DNA of 64,000 bases from Syngnathus acus (Eukaryota > Chordata > Actinopteri > Syngnathiformes > Syngnathidae). Shown piece after piece: positions 10,826 to 22,800 of the stretch; within the stretch, counting starts at the first letter, position 1; every line of letters starts with the position of its first letter. Location: the NCBI RefSeq assembly GCF_901709675.1, contig NC_051101.1, positions 3,661,501-3,725,500 on the forward strand. The letters are read 5' to 3'. The translations under genes and the position numbers were made by a program. Below the pieces are notes generated by a model. That model saw only the letters and a program-made list of their open reading frames with translations. It was not told the DNA's origin and made no database searches.

Positions 10826-13800
10826 GATTGGTTGTCACTTAGCCCCGCCCCCTAGGTGTGATGGTCTCCAGGTTGCGTTCATTGTTTGGAGTTTGGAAGT
10901 CAAAAGTAACCCAGATAAATGCAGGCTCTGGATAAAGCTATGTATATACTCAGCATAGCCATTTTGTATCGTTTCAGAATGTACTGGCACACTACTCCGA
11001 AGTGGATGTTGTGGGTTATTCTTGCTCCCTTTCCGAAGTCTTAAATGTACCAAGATAAACCTGTACTGCTCCCCTCGTAGCCATTTACATTTCCCAGATA
11101 ACGTGACGCACACCGAGGTAAGGAATGTACTGTATTTGTATTAGGGCCAGGCCAATTTAATCCGCAGAAATGGTCTCTTTTACTGTCAAGAAAATTGACA
11201 AAATTTGACAGTTTTGTTATTTATTACACTAACACATTATGGCTGGTTATCAGTTCTGGCAAATACCAAAATCAGTATCGGCTTATGAAAAACTATATTG
11301 GTCTGGCCCTTTATGTTATTGATAAGATATTCGAATTCATTTTTAGCTTGTTAACCGAAATGCTAAGCTAACAAGGCTAGCTAGATACAATATTATGCAG
11401 TTGATTCCGCCTCCTGCTCATTGTTGCTAGGCAGAATTTGAGGGGCACCGCCAAAGAACTGGAAGAGGCAACAAAGGGCACGCAGTCAGGTATACTTTAA
11501 GGTTTTTATGTACCATTATTAAAGTATGAAACAGTTTTTTATATTACCTAATGGTAAGGTCCCAAAAATTGGATCCTGTCATTCTGTTACATTTTTTTGG
11601 GACAGAACATATTTTGGCACACTTCAGTTGTGTACCAAAATGATTTAAGAATACCCTAATCTGCTAATATCCTCCACTACTTTTGGGTTTTTTAAATTCT
11701 CCTCATTAGGCAATTTACGGGAACTTTTGCATGGTGCAAACAATGCGGAATTTCCACAGTGAAGAAGTCCAAGTGATGCAATAAGTGTCTCCTTTAATCT
11801 TGCTGGGAATTCCTGTCATATGTACTTCCTATTTTCTCCACATTGTCCCCTGCAGACCGAAAGCTGTCATTGTTTTACCCCCCCCCCCCAACATATTGTG
11901 TTTATGTTTATTTTCTTTCCACATATTGACCTCCTTTGGCCCATTTTGGGGGTGGTGCAAAGTCACAGAGGAGACGGTTTGTCGGGGTAAAAACGGCGGG
12001 TGTTTGCGCAACAGACGGGTGCAACGGCCTCCACCAAAAGGAACATGGCGGCGGCGCCTCCTGAGGTGAGTCTGTCCGCCACCATGGTGCCTGGCTTTGT
12101 TTGGCCGCAAGATCCCCCCTGCTGATAGGCCCACGGCCAGACAACCACGGGTCCAAATGTACAGTATATCCCAGCAGACACTTCATTAGGAACACCAAAG
12201 CTCAAGTTGCTAGTGGGAGGTGTTGCTAATATTTTCACAATGTCATATCACCAAATCAAGTAGCTAAAAGTACATTATTGGTATAGTAAGTGTCTTTTAC
12301 CTTAATTCAATCCGATTTTTAAAAATGCAACCCTAGTGGATTAGAGAAGTTGATTTGTCGACTAATCAGTAACCTGTAGTATTTCTGCCCCCTAGTGGAA
12401 GAGCATTTAATTGTTCTGCCTTTCTCTATTATACAGGGGTGTCAAACTCGTTTTTGTCACGGGCCGCATCGTCGTCATAGTTTCCTTTGAAGGGCCATTA
12501 TGACCGTCAACAAATTGATGCAAAATTTTGAAACCGGAGACTAGTAAAAACTATTTTTAAAAGATCAAAGGCAACAAAAATTGCTAGTAATATCTGTATT
12601 TTTTAAAAGTGAAGACTATTTGTAACTTTAATATTGACACATGAAGTTGATGGACAATTTGTCTTCGGGGGCCACATAAAATGATGTGGCGGGCCGTATA
12701 TCTGCCCCCCCGGGCCTTGAATTTGACACCTATGGAATAGAAGAAACGTACTTTAAAATTCTCAAAAACTTTCTGAAATATTATAAAATGAACTATAACC
12801 TTTTACAGGTGAAACTAATTTGACTTTCTCTGAACTTTTTAATGTACTCTCCAACATTTCATTGTTCCACTGTAAACGTGGTAGTCTGACATCATCATAC
12901 TTGTAAATTGACAAAAAGCACGGGACACCGTGTCTTGGTGGAGAAAGCTCACAAAAACACGTATTGTCGCACGATGGCGTCGGGAGGCCCCATTGGCGCT
13001 TTGTTGACTGTGACGCAACTACGGCCACCGAGGTTATCAGTAAGCGAGACAGACCGGCGCATGGTCGCTACCGGCACTTGGTTGCCGCTGCCACCGTTGC
13101 TAATTGAGTCACCCTGGGCAATTTCTGAGCTCTTTTAAGGTGGGATGAAAATTCAAACGGCCGTCGATTCTATCTGCACTTTATCTTTATCCCGCCTCGC
13201 CTGCCGACCACTGCACGCCGCCTCCACCATTTTTGTTATTTCACTTCCACAGTTATTGATTCTGACGTTTATTTCGCTCGCAGGTTAATTAACCATCGGT
13301 TGTTTATCGCTCTCCCGCCGATAAGAGGAAATAAAATAATCCTTTTTGATTTGTTTGCGCCACAATCTGCCTTATTATGCTTATCTTCTGCCATAGTCTC
13401 AAGGCTGTTTTATGAAGCTATGAATAATGAATCTCGTGTCATTAATAATAAAAACAACAAACACACCAAAGAACCAAAAAGATTGAACAAACTCGGCAGA
13501 AATATCTCAAATTAAAATCTACGTAGGTTTCTTGACCGTATTCTGAAGGTCATGAATATGTTAACAAACCACCAACTAAAATGATTACAAAATATCATGA
13601 ACCCTTTGGAATGTGCTACATTTTGTGGTAATGTGTTTTCAAAATACTGTCGGAAACGTATTATTCTACACTGTGTTTTACAAGTCATCAATACAATAAA
13701 GAAAACAATAAATAAGCATTGACCATGCAGGAATTTCTAGAAATTGACTGGTAACGGGGCAGCATAATACAAGCGTACATATATACAAAAAGCTCTCAAC

Positions 13801-15028
13801 TCTTCATGAAGCTGCAGTAATATTAGAAATATTAGTCAGTCTTGTCACTGAGGATAAAGAATATTTACATGTGAACATTTACATATTATCAATCTACATA
13901 TGTTGCTCCTCCGTTTGTGTTCAAATATGCGTTGCTCAAAGGGTTGTAGCACCGCATGATGGTAACTTCTGAAATGTCCTAATTGGCTGATTTTTAAAAA
14001 TTACAGATATGTAGAACTATTTCCCATTAATTGATACAAAATAAGAATACATATAAAATAAAAACAAAATAATGAAACTGACCCTGAAGGAATTTATCGC
14101 CCTGTCTAATGAGGTTTTTCAAAAAATTAGATAGAAAATAGAAAAGATACTCATCTGTGTCCAACTGGTCTCGAAATATTGTGGGTAAATGAACAAATTA
14201 AATTAAATCAACAAATAAAATAAATACAAAAGAATGAAAGCAAGCCTGCAGCAATTTGTGTAATTGACTTGTTATGGCTCTCCAAAAAGATTCTTGACTG
14301 TGCTCCACAGGTCAAAAATGCAATAATAAGAACAAGCTAATGAAAGTCATGAATATAATAGTTGATAAATAATGAACACAACACTTTGTCAGTATTTGTG
14401 AGTTATGCAATAAAACAGTACAGGGCATGTTCCTTAGATTCGTTCAAAAAAAATAATTCAACTGCTGTCTAACGGATCAACAACAACATTGAGTGCTTTG
14501 GCACCCTGCTGGGATTTAATTCCGCTTCTACTGCACTTTTCATTCAAGTATTACGCAAATTGGGGAAGAAGGAATATTCTGAAAAAATGAAGCACAGATT
14601 TTTTTCACTTGAGACCTTGTAATTACGTCATTTGAAAAACGCAGCGGTTATCGTGTTGAATTGAGCGGATGCGGCAAATGGCTCCAGAATTCCATGCCAT
14701 CTGTTGGCTACCGAAATCAGGCTCTCATTGGCTAGCAAATAAGTCACAAGCATAGATCCATTTGACATAGATTGGAACCTCGAATCTCATAACTGCGAGG
14801 CAGATGTCCTAAACTTGGGCCCCGTGTCGCAGAGCCAAAGAACAGTAGTTTGCAGAAAACATGACCCCCCCCCCCCCCTCACCAAATTCTTTCAGTTTTT
14901 ACAGAAACAAAGAGGTTCAAACTTTCCCTTGCTGAGGTTAGATAACGCCTGCCGGGAAAGAGGCCAGGCGGGCCTTCGCAGGGGAAAAGGGGGGGGGGGG
15001 TGGTGAAGCAACACCCACCATCAGTAAG
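10826..15028. other. usf2-hamp intergenic region
   Basis: About 4.2 kb without a supportable gene. It contains one hAT-like MITE (12434-12734). Its AT-rich part at 13.5-14.5 kb has degenerate repeats of a motif like CTGNAGGAATTT near 13726, 14082 and 14248. Long C and G runs lie near 14864-14878 and 14990-15000. No second hepcidin copy was found. Confidence 0.6.
12434..12734. mobile_element. hAT-like non-autonomous MITE
   Basis: The left end CAGGGGTGTCAAACTCG and right end GAATTTGACACCTATG form imperfect terminal inverted repeats, with internal GGGCCGCAT/GGGCCGTAT motifs. CAGGGGTGTCAAA ends are common in hAT-derived MITEs. No coding capacity is present. The expected 8-bp target duplication is not clear, so age or end erosion is likely. 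Confidence 0.6.
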
Positions 15029-15202
15029 CATAAATACCAGACATCATGCGCTCACACGGACAAACTGTGGAAGCAAGGACGTTAGCGAAAGAAAGATCAT
15101 CACCGGATAGTCGGCGGCGGCGCCACATGCGAGAGACGACCGCTCCACTCTTGACGATTTTCAGCCACATTTAAAACAAGCCCACGTACCTGCTCATCAA
15201 AA
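15029..15202 (+). promoter_or_regulatory. hamp: hamp core promoter and 5' leader
   Basis: A TATA-like CATAAATAC at 15029-15037 would place the transcription start near 15060 and give a leader of roughly 140 nt. Within the leader, GGCGCC at 15119-15124 overlaps directly into CACATG at 15124-15129. GGCGCC is the core of BMP/SMAD-responsive elements known from mammalian hepcidin promoters, and CACATG is a USF-type E-box. The match is by motif only. Their position downstream of the inferred start weakens the case. Confidence 0.4.
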
Positions 15203-15289
15203 ATGAAGGCAATAAGCATTGCAGTTGCAGTGACACTCGTGCTCGCCTTTATTTGCATCCTGGAGAGCTCTGCGCTCCCCTCCAACCAG
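15203..15289 (+). CDS. hamp: hepcidin exon 1, signal peptide
   Basis: The exon encodes MKAISIAVAVTLVLAFICIL followed by ESSALPSNQ and ends CAACCAG|GTAAGA in phase 0. The first 24 residues form a signal peptide with a hydrophobic core and an alanine at the expected cleavage position, as in other fish hepcidins (MK-x-S/F...ESSA). Hepcidin is a secreted liver peptide hormone that binds ferroportin and lowers iron export. The full precursor is 91 residues. The gene lies about 5.4 kb downstream of usf2 in the same orientation, as in mammals. Confidence 0.94.
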
Positions 15290-15796
15290 GTAAGAAAATC
15301 ACCTCTTGGCTTTTATTTGTAATTAATTCCCACTATTTTCCATAACAGTAAAGTGAAAATCTCTCTTGGTGGTTTTTAGCTTCTGGATGTTTGATATGTG
15401 CCTTCTAAGAGGTGGAGCCTTTACAGTTCCTGTTTTAAAAGTGCATTGTAACTGTGGCTCTTCCCACATGCTAGGTTATCACAATTTGTATGCTGTTAAA
15501 CCTCATAGAAAACAATTAAATGAAAAGCAATGTGAATCGGAACGTCAAATTGAACAGAATGCTAGCGTTCAACTTTACCGCCCTAGAATTGTATCGCAGT
15601 CATTGAGATTCTGCTCATTGAATCTTCTTTTGTTGAGAGATACACACCCCTAATATATATGTATACGTGTTGATGTGTATATGTGTAATCCTACTGAATC
15701 GAATCAAATCACTCCGCTTTAAAATGATCGTGTTTATGCTATATTTCAAAATTGATCACTCTATTGCTTGAACGCATATATTTTTTACGGATACAG

Positions 15797-15985
15797 GTGC
15801 AGCAGCAAATGGAGGAGATAGAAGGAGGCGATGGTCCAGTTGCAGGACAACAGGACGTGGCCGACGGGGAGCCTTGGACGCCATATCACGCGCGACTCAA
15901 GCGGCAGAGTCACCTGTCGCTGTGCCGCTGGTGCTGCAAATGCTGCCGGTCCTACAAGGGCTGCGGCTTCTGCTGCCAACACTGA
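15797..15985 (+). CDS. hamp: hepcidin exon 2, prodomain and mature peptide (fused exon)
   Basis: After an ATACAG acceptor the exon runs unbroken to TGA at 15983-15985. It encodes the prodomain (VQQQMEEIEGGDGPV onward), a furin site RLKR at residues 62-65, and a 26-residue mature peptide starting QSHLSLCRWCC. The mature part has eight cysteines at peptide positions 7, 10, 11, 13, 14, 20, 23 and 24, the hepcidin pattern. The QSHLSL N-terminus marks the type-1, iron-regulatory form. Hepcidin genes normally have three exons, with the second intron near the PW-x-PY position. Here that position is continuous (GEPWTPYHARLKR), so this intron is absent. The C-terminus is QH instead of the more usual KF/RF. 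Confidence 0.95.
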   Translation: MQQQMEEIEGGDGPVAGQQDVADGEPWTPYHARLKRQSHLSLCRWCCKCCRSYKGCGFCCQH

Positions 15986-16285
15986 AGAAGAGGAAAAAAA
16001 ACAAGCGGATGGAAGAAAGGAAAAAAGAAAGAAGGCCCCTCGCATCATGATAACAACCAAGACAACCTTAATTTATTACGCTTCCTCACTGAGCTGGTTT
16101 CAAATTTTTATTTTACTCGCACATGATTTAGAAGGCGTCGTCAAAAGTGGCACAGTAGTATTTATTTTCATGTTTGTAATAGTTACAACATTTTTGTAAA
16201 CTTTTTTTTTTTTTAATTCTGAATTAAGGCTGCCATGTTGCCATGTTCATATTTGGTGACGAATAAACACACATTTAAATTGATT
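15986..16285 (+). other. hamp: hamp 3' UTR and poly(A) signal
   Basis: The region is AT-rich and non-coding. An AATAAA hexamer at 16262-16267, about 280 nt after the stop, is the likely poly(A) signal. The small open frame that continues through this stretch is not in the hepcidin frame and is treated as chance. Confidence 0.6.
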
Positions 16286-17594
16286 TGTTTGTTTCCATTT
16301 TTATATGGAACTTTTGATAATGTACAGTTCTATCATATTTATTTTAAATTTCTAAATGTTTTCATTCTTTTTTTTTATTAGTTTGTTCCAAAATAGTTTT
16401 TAAAAGACTATTCTCATCTTAATTATAATCTCTAATTCCCTTTGCTAAAATGTTATTCATTTAAACATGTTTTTATTCACCTTTAATTTAAATTAGTTTT
16501 TGAAAAAAAATGAGTAAAATTTTACTTATATACGCAATTATTTTTACGCTTTTTTAGCATTATTGTGCAGGCCAGAAATGCACAGTCAGCATATTCAGAG
16601 TCAACATTTGTGAATAGGAAAAAACATAAACACATCTTTGTTTGAGGCGTGCACCATGCATGACATAATCTATTCTCCAGCATCGGCATCCATTTTACAA
16701 CCCATCATGGAGACGTTTAATATTATGCTGCTTCCAGTTATACTCCCATTTTTTTTTCTTACTCCAAGTCATTATTACGTAACCACATTTTACATTGTAA
16801 TGGAGTGTTCAACCTGACAATCTGTCATAATTATGGGTTTGCACGTGTGAAGGAATGTGTGGATAGCAAAGGAGTGGATGTCGGAAAGTGGTCCCATTGA
16901 TTGGAGGTAAAGGAACATTTGCATTTAGATGGTCCCTTTTCTTCCTTGTGTGTGTGTGTGTCAATACTGTGGTGGTCTTTCTTAAACATAATGGATCTGT
17001 GTGTGTGTATGTGTGGACATGAAGCCAAACAAACCATCACAAAAAAGGGCCATCGTTTTTCTACCGGTGACAAACGACGCCACCCGTCATTCGTTTTAAT
17101 TAAACAGAGGCAAATGTAACAATTAAGTGGCGCGTCCCTGCCAAGCCACCACGACAAAGGACACACTTGCTGGCCATTCGTCTTTGTCGGAGCGAGAATG
17201 CTATTTGTTTTATTTTAACAAAACTGGACACACCGTACCCATTAAAGTCAACGTCAAACTAGTGGTTTCCATGATGAGAATCTCAATAAGTATCCAAGTA
17301 TCATATCACCAATGTCGATGTAGCAGCTGAGCATGAGGAAAAACATGGCCGCCGGGCAGTTTTCTGACACACTTAAGATTCTGTCACCGTTCAAGAAAAG
17401 ATAACACGTTCTCCGGGCAATATTCTTCACTAATCTTATTGGGATTTAGGAGGATTTTGCACAAAAAGTCATGTATGGTAACAACAACAAGACAAATGCT
17501 TCTGGATTATTGAATGGCAATGATGCCATTGTTTTTTTTTTTTCAATGGTTCATTGTCATTGGTTTATTTTTGAAGGAAATAAAACCATTTCTA

Positions 17595-17946
17595 GGGCAG
17601 CATGGTGGAGCACTTGTTAGCACGGTCGCCTCACAGTTTGGAGGGTGTGGGTTCGATTCCACCTCCAGCCCTCCCTATGTGGATGACGTTTGTGTGTTCT
17701 CCCCGTGCCTGCGTGGGTTTTCTCTGGGCACTCCGGTTTCCTCCCGTATCCCAAAAACATGCATGGTAGGCTGATTGAGCACTCCAAAGTGTAAGTGCGG
17801 ATGGTTGTTTGTCTCTGTGTGCTCTCCGATTGGCTGGCAACCGGTTCAGGGTGTCCCCCGCGTACTGCCCGATGACTGCTGGGATAGGCTCCAGCACGCC
17901 CGCAACCCCCATGGGGAAAACCGGCACAGAAAAAATGGAATGGATA
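17595..17946 (+). mobile_element. Full-length tRNA-derived SINE
   Basis: The head (GGGCAGCATGGTGGAGCAC onward) is tRNA-like and contains a perfect RNA polymerase III B box, GGTTCGATTCC, at 17650-17660. The body carries CTCCCCGTGCCTGCGTGGG and CCCAAAAACATGCATGGTAG. The 3' part carries CTGGCAACCGGTTCAGGGTG and ends near a GGAATGGAT tail. This structure is that of a SINE family very common in percomorph fish genomes. The element is about 350 bp and essentially complete. Confidence 0.85.
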
Positions 17947-18594
17947 AAACCAGTTCTCATTATCTCGAAAATTTCATTATTATAAATAAAAGAAAATACA
18001 TTTAAGATGAGAAAAAAATTGAAATTGTTTTTTAAATGTAAAATATTCAATTAAAAATAATTACATAAAACAAGAATATTAATGTACATTGTCATCGATT
18101 TTATACACTTAAAATAAAAAAGATCAAAATTATTACATGCATTAAAAAAATCATTTAAAATAAAAATAAAACCTCATTGAATAATAATAATAAAAGTTCA
18201 ATTGATTAATCAGGAGCATGTTGCGTCACATCATGTAACATTGCAGAGGAATAATGACTGCGATCAGCAGCCTCCTTCCTCCCGTCTCCTTTTGTGTATT
18301 GGACTGCAACCCCCCCCCCCCCCGATCCTATCAAACAATAAGCACCATGAGCAGAATGCGTAAAGAGGGAGCATCCCGCCATCCATCCCAGAGAGAAGAC
18401 AATATAAATATATATTTTTATCTTTATATGTGGCTCGGAGCCACCCTGGGGTTGGCAGATAGTTGTCCTACTTGGCACGGAACATCACGGCCTCCCCACT
18501 GTGTGTACCGTTTGCATTGCAGCGCCAACACAATCGTAGCGACCACGATTATGTCACCTCACGTCCGGCGTCATTGTACCCATAAGTCGCTTCC

Positions 18595-18665
18595 TCGTAT
18601 ATACAAACACACACATGTATATATGTATATTTGTGTATATATGTGTATGTATACGTATGTTTATA
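18595..18665. repeat. TATATG/ACACAT low-complexity tract
   Basis: Alternating purine-pyrimidine sequence rich in ATGTATAT and GTGTATAT units, directly before a MITE. It is a simple repeat without coding meaning. Confidence 0.6.
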
Positions 18666-18683
18666 CTTTAAGGGTCCACTGTA

Positions 18684-19095
18684 CCATATTTTCCGGACTA
18701 TAAGGCGCACCGGACTATAAGGCGCACCTTCAATGAATGGCCCATTTTAAAACTTTGTCCTTATATAAGGCGCACCGGACTATAAGGCGCACCATTAATG
18801 CATCATGTCAGATTTTTAATCCAAATCAAATCATTCTCCATTTTATCTTTTTTATTTCAACTTCAGACGCAACAAATTACTTTATAATCACAAAATAATG
18901 ATCCATAGTCTTTTTGATTCATGATTCATAGCCTTCAGCGGGCCACTTATGATTGATTTCATGACACAATGCTTCGGGACAGTTTAAATTTAGGAATTTG
19001 GTCCATATATAAGGCGCACCGGACTATAAGGTGCACGGTCAGCTTTTGAGAAAATTTTAGGTTTTTAGGTGCGCCTTATAGTCCGGAAAATACGG
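18684..19095. mobile_element. 412-bp MITE with 28-bp terminal inverted repeats
   Basis: The left end (CCATATTTTCCGGACTATAA, then GGCGCACC) and the right end (GGTGCGCC, then TTATAGTCCGGAAAATACGG) are inverted repeats of 28 bp with one mismatch. The motif GGACTATAAGGCGCACC recurs as direct subterminal repeats near 18713, 18777 and 19020. There is no transposase. The TATAAGGCGCACC motif is widespread in vertebrate MITEs. The superfamily is not assigned here, since target duplications are unclear. Confidence 0.8.
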
Positions 19096-19811
19096 CACAT
19101 GGAAAAGCTATGTTTCTATTTTTCACCCCAAGCCCTGGGAATAGACAGTTGGATCAATGGACGCCCGACCATAGGCTCATTTATAAGTCACAGATTCGAT
19201 GACATCAGCAAGAAACAGGCCTCACTCTCTCAGGGAACGAGACGGCAATATCCGTCTTGGCGGTTTGCGATGCCCGGTGCGACCTTACAAATCACCGGTC
19301 TACCGGCGCTCGGCTACCCGCGTAACGCGGAGAGAGGCGGCTAATCGGAAGCATCCATTATTGCGGCGCGGGTTTGTTTGGGGCCGGCGGGCGTTGGCGC
19401 TGATGGATGCCAATGAAGGCTAAAGGAGAGCGGGAACACATTAAGCACGTCGTTTAGAGCATTATGCTGCTCGTTTCAAATGCGCCTCTGCATGATTTGA
19501 GCTCAATCTATATTCCGTGTATATACTAGGTGACACATTGTAGACTCATTTGACTTTGTGGACACGGAGGCACCAAGTATGGTTGAGAAAAATAGGGCGG
19601 CAACTGGTCATTGGACGATGGATTCAATGGGAAAAAATGAGCGGAAAATAATCCTAGTGATTTATTTTTCCAATTCCGTCCTAGTCTAAACTATGAATAC
19701 AGACAATTGTAAGTTTATCTTTGACAATGCACACCGGTTCAAATCCAGGTTGAAGGCACCGGTGCGCCTCATGGTGTAAACAACGGTGTCCAAAATGGAA
19801 TGTTTGCCCGC

Positions 19812-19836
19812 AATGATGATGATGATGATGATGATG
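19812..19836. repeat. Short ATG trinucleotide microsatellite
   Basis: Eight consecutive ATG/TGA-type triplets. On the minus strand it produces a run of histidine or isoleucine codons in two chance frames. Confidence 0.85.
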
Positions 19837-22800
19837 ACTTGCCCAGGCGGGTGTCGGCATTCCAGTGAGGGCCGTTGCGTATGCATAAAAAAAGCACCCT
19901 GTTTTTGTTGATTGTGTTTTTGCCAAACAAGCACACAACAGGGGAGTTTTTTCTTGCTGATGCGAGGAAACGGGAGGCGATGATTTGAGCGAAGCCTATG
20001 AATATATTTGGGTTTTATGAGTTGATTTACTCCCGGAATATGTTTTACTGCTCTCTGGCGCTTCTCGGGAATGCTTCATTAGGAGAAACCGAATAACATC
20101 GGACGTGGATTCAAAACTTCTGTGTGAACTCCTTAGAATCTCTCTTTTGTCCATTTGATATTTGACTACTTTTCATGTCATATTTTTGTATTTATTTTTT
20201 TCCTTAATATGTTTGTCTAATAGTTTCATTTATGATCTATTTCTCCAATCTGCCCAACTCATATTTAAAAAAAAACAAATCCTGTATATATTTTGTAATT
20301 TTCCTGATAATTGTTTTGTTTTTACATATCCTTGCATCATTCCTGGTATTCTTTCTTATTCAATTCCCAATTTTTCTCTTTCGTTTGCAGCCCTGCCCTG
20401 ACTCAGCCCTTTTGCGACAACTTGGAAGGATCAATAATCTTGTCTGAACACCCATGGTGACACGGGCGTTCCGCGGGGGGAGCTTTCTCATCAAAAAGTG
20501 ATCTCGCCAGAAATCTAGAGGTTCCTCGTGTGGCTCCTCTGGGAAGAAAGACAGCAAATTGAAGAAGAGTTATTTATTAGACGCACACATGGTGGGTATT
20601 GCCGCCCTGCTGATTCAGCTCACTATGGCAAGACTGCTGAGTATACATCAGTCGATCCCACCGCCCCGAACATCCCTCTGTCACACTTCATGGACATCAA
20701 GTCCGTTGCCTAGCAAGCTCCAAAATTGCAATCAAATGACGGATTAGCAACGTGATCTAGTAGGGTTAGAGAAGTTCTTTTTTCATTGGCAGTCCTTGAA
20801 TTTGGGTGCAAGGAAAGAAGGGAGAAGGGAAGGAAAGAAGAATTGAAAAGATGCTAGAAAAAGTGTCGCTCATTTCAGGTCACTTCACAAATTTGCCAAA
20901 CTTCCCGAGGCTGAGCTTCACTGTTTTTGTTTACAGATCTGGCGAGTGAGACAATTCCACTTCCTCTCCCTTCATACCTTCTGTGGAGTAACTCTGTAAC
21001 ATTAGAAGGCCACTTATGCGGCCATCTTTGTCAGTCGAGAAATGGATGTGAAATTGGGTGTTTACTTCCTCACCTTGCGCCTGACGTGTTGTTGGTAAGA
21101 TAAGATCTCTCTCTGGGGAGAAAGACATAAAACACACACTTTTCCTGTTTTATGTCCCCATTTTCCTGGCAGGACAGTAAAAAGGCTTCCAAAAAGCTTG
21201 TCGGCCATTATGACCTTTAGCGATTTCTTTTTTCTCCCTGTCGCTTGTAAAAAGAAGACATTTACCAGCGTCTGACATCCAAATAGATAACAAAATCACA
21301 TTTGATAGAAGCTCTTGGGGCAATCTTCCTCCAGTGCGGTAAGGCCTTGAATGACGCATTCTGGAAAAATAAAGGATTGACCGATCAATCAGTGAATAAA
21401 CAAATGAGCTAACTAAGGGACTGATTAAGGTCCATTTTGCATAACCTGATTGCTAACTAATCAGTTTAGAAACACTGAACTAATTCAGTAGCAAAAAGCT
21501 TGATGCTAATTAGTAATTGCTAATGCTAATTAGTGAACTTAAAACTAACACATGAACGATAGGTTCGCTAACGCTACAGAATGTAGGTTTATTACTAATC
21601 CTATTTGCTTACTAATTTACAAACGAACATTTTTTGCAAAGTGACTGAATAAATGTGCATGTAAATTAGCTTGCTAGTTAGCTATTTGGTATTTTATTTA
21701 ATAAACAGTTGGGTTATGGTAAGATTCAAGGTAAGCTCTATGCACTGGAGAGGTCCAGTTGGCTGAGAGAGAGGTGAACCACAGCAGGGACAGAAGCAGA
21801 GGATGTGTGTGTGCAAGACAGATGTCAGCGGGCGGCTACAAAGAGGGCCTGGCTATGATCTGCTCAGTGTGCAGCTTCTCTGATGTCCTGATGTGTTTTT
21901 ATTTAAGGCAGGAAAGATGTGGGAACAACATCAAGCAACAGGCAACCAAAAGCATGCTGCCCTATGCAAAAACAGCAAGGAGTGTGACTTCTACTGAGGC
22001 AGGACAAGCTTAACCACATCAGGCAGACTTGTGGCACCTTGGCTTGCTGCATTTCCATTGGATGCAAACTTTGCATCACTCATTCCCTTACGTTGCGCTT
22101 TTGGAATGGGCAACTATCAGACAGGCGATACCATTTTAGTAGATAGTGCTTCTGTGTTCTATTGTGACTTTCTTCCTTTGAATTCTGGGAAGAGATCAGA
22201 GAGTTGTGCAGGCACAACCAATACAAACATCCTTTGTGTCCGTGTCAGTCAAGCTTCTTAAAAGCCACAAATGAATGTGAGGCAAGATGAATGTACTCCA
22301 TTTATGACTCCAGCCGAACTGTGTGCAAAGACAAGCATAAATAACAGCGACTGTTTCTCTTCACTTGTTACTGTGGACGTTTATATTCGTCAACTGGAAT
22401 CCCAGTTTACTGCCACTGACGTGTATATTATTTGTCCTATTTACAGCAACTATCTATATGTCAACTATGGTTTTCCAACAGGGAGACATGGAGATGGCCT
22501 CACCCAGCTTATTTGAGAATTGTGAACTTCACATTCAAATACTCAATTCGGACCAGAACAAAAGAATTGTTGCCTTCCAACATGGTAGCCGTGAGCATGT
22601 TATCGGGCACGTGATGTCACAACTTTTAACCTGATGTAAGTTTGAGCTGTGTTTTGTTTCCGCCATGTGTCATTCATGTGCTTTTTCTTCCCTGTTTCAA
22701 AGACAAATTCCTACCCGGTGCAGACCAATAACCTAATGTAAGCTAACTAAACTTTAGTGTACTGTCAACAGAACCTTGAGGGACTCCTGCTCTTCTCCCC

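Noticed and set aside
16000-16199. Continuation of an open frame through the hamp 3' region
   Set aside because: It is in a different frame from hepcidin and lies in the AT-rich 3' UTR.
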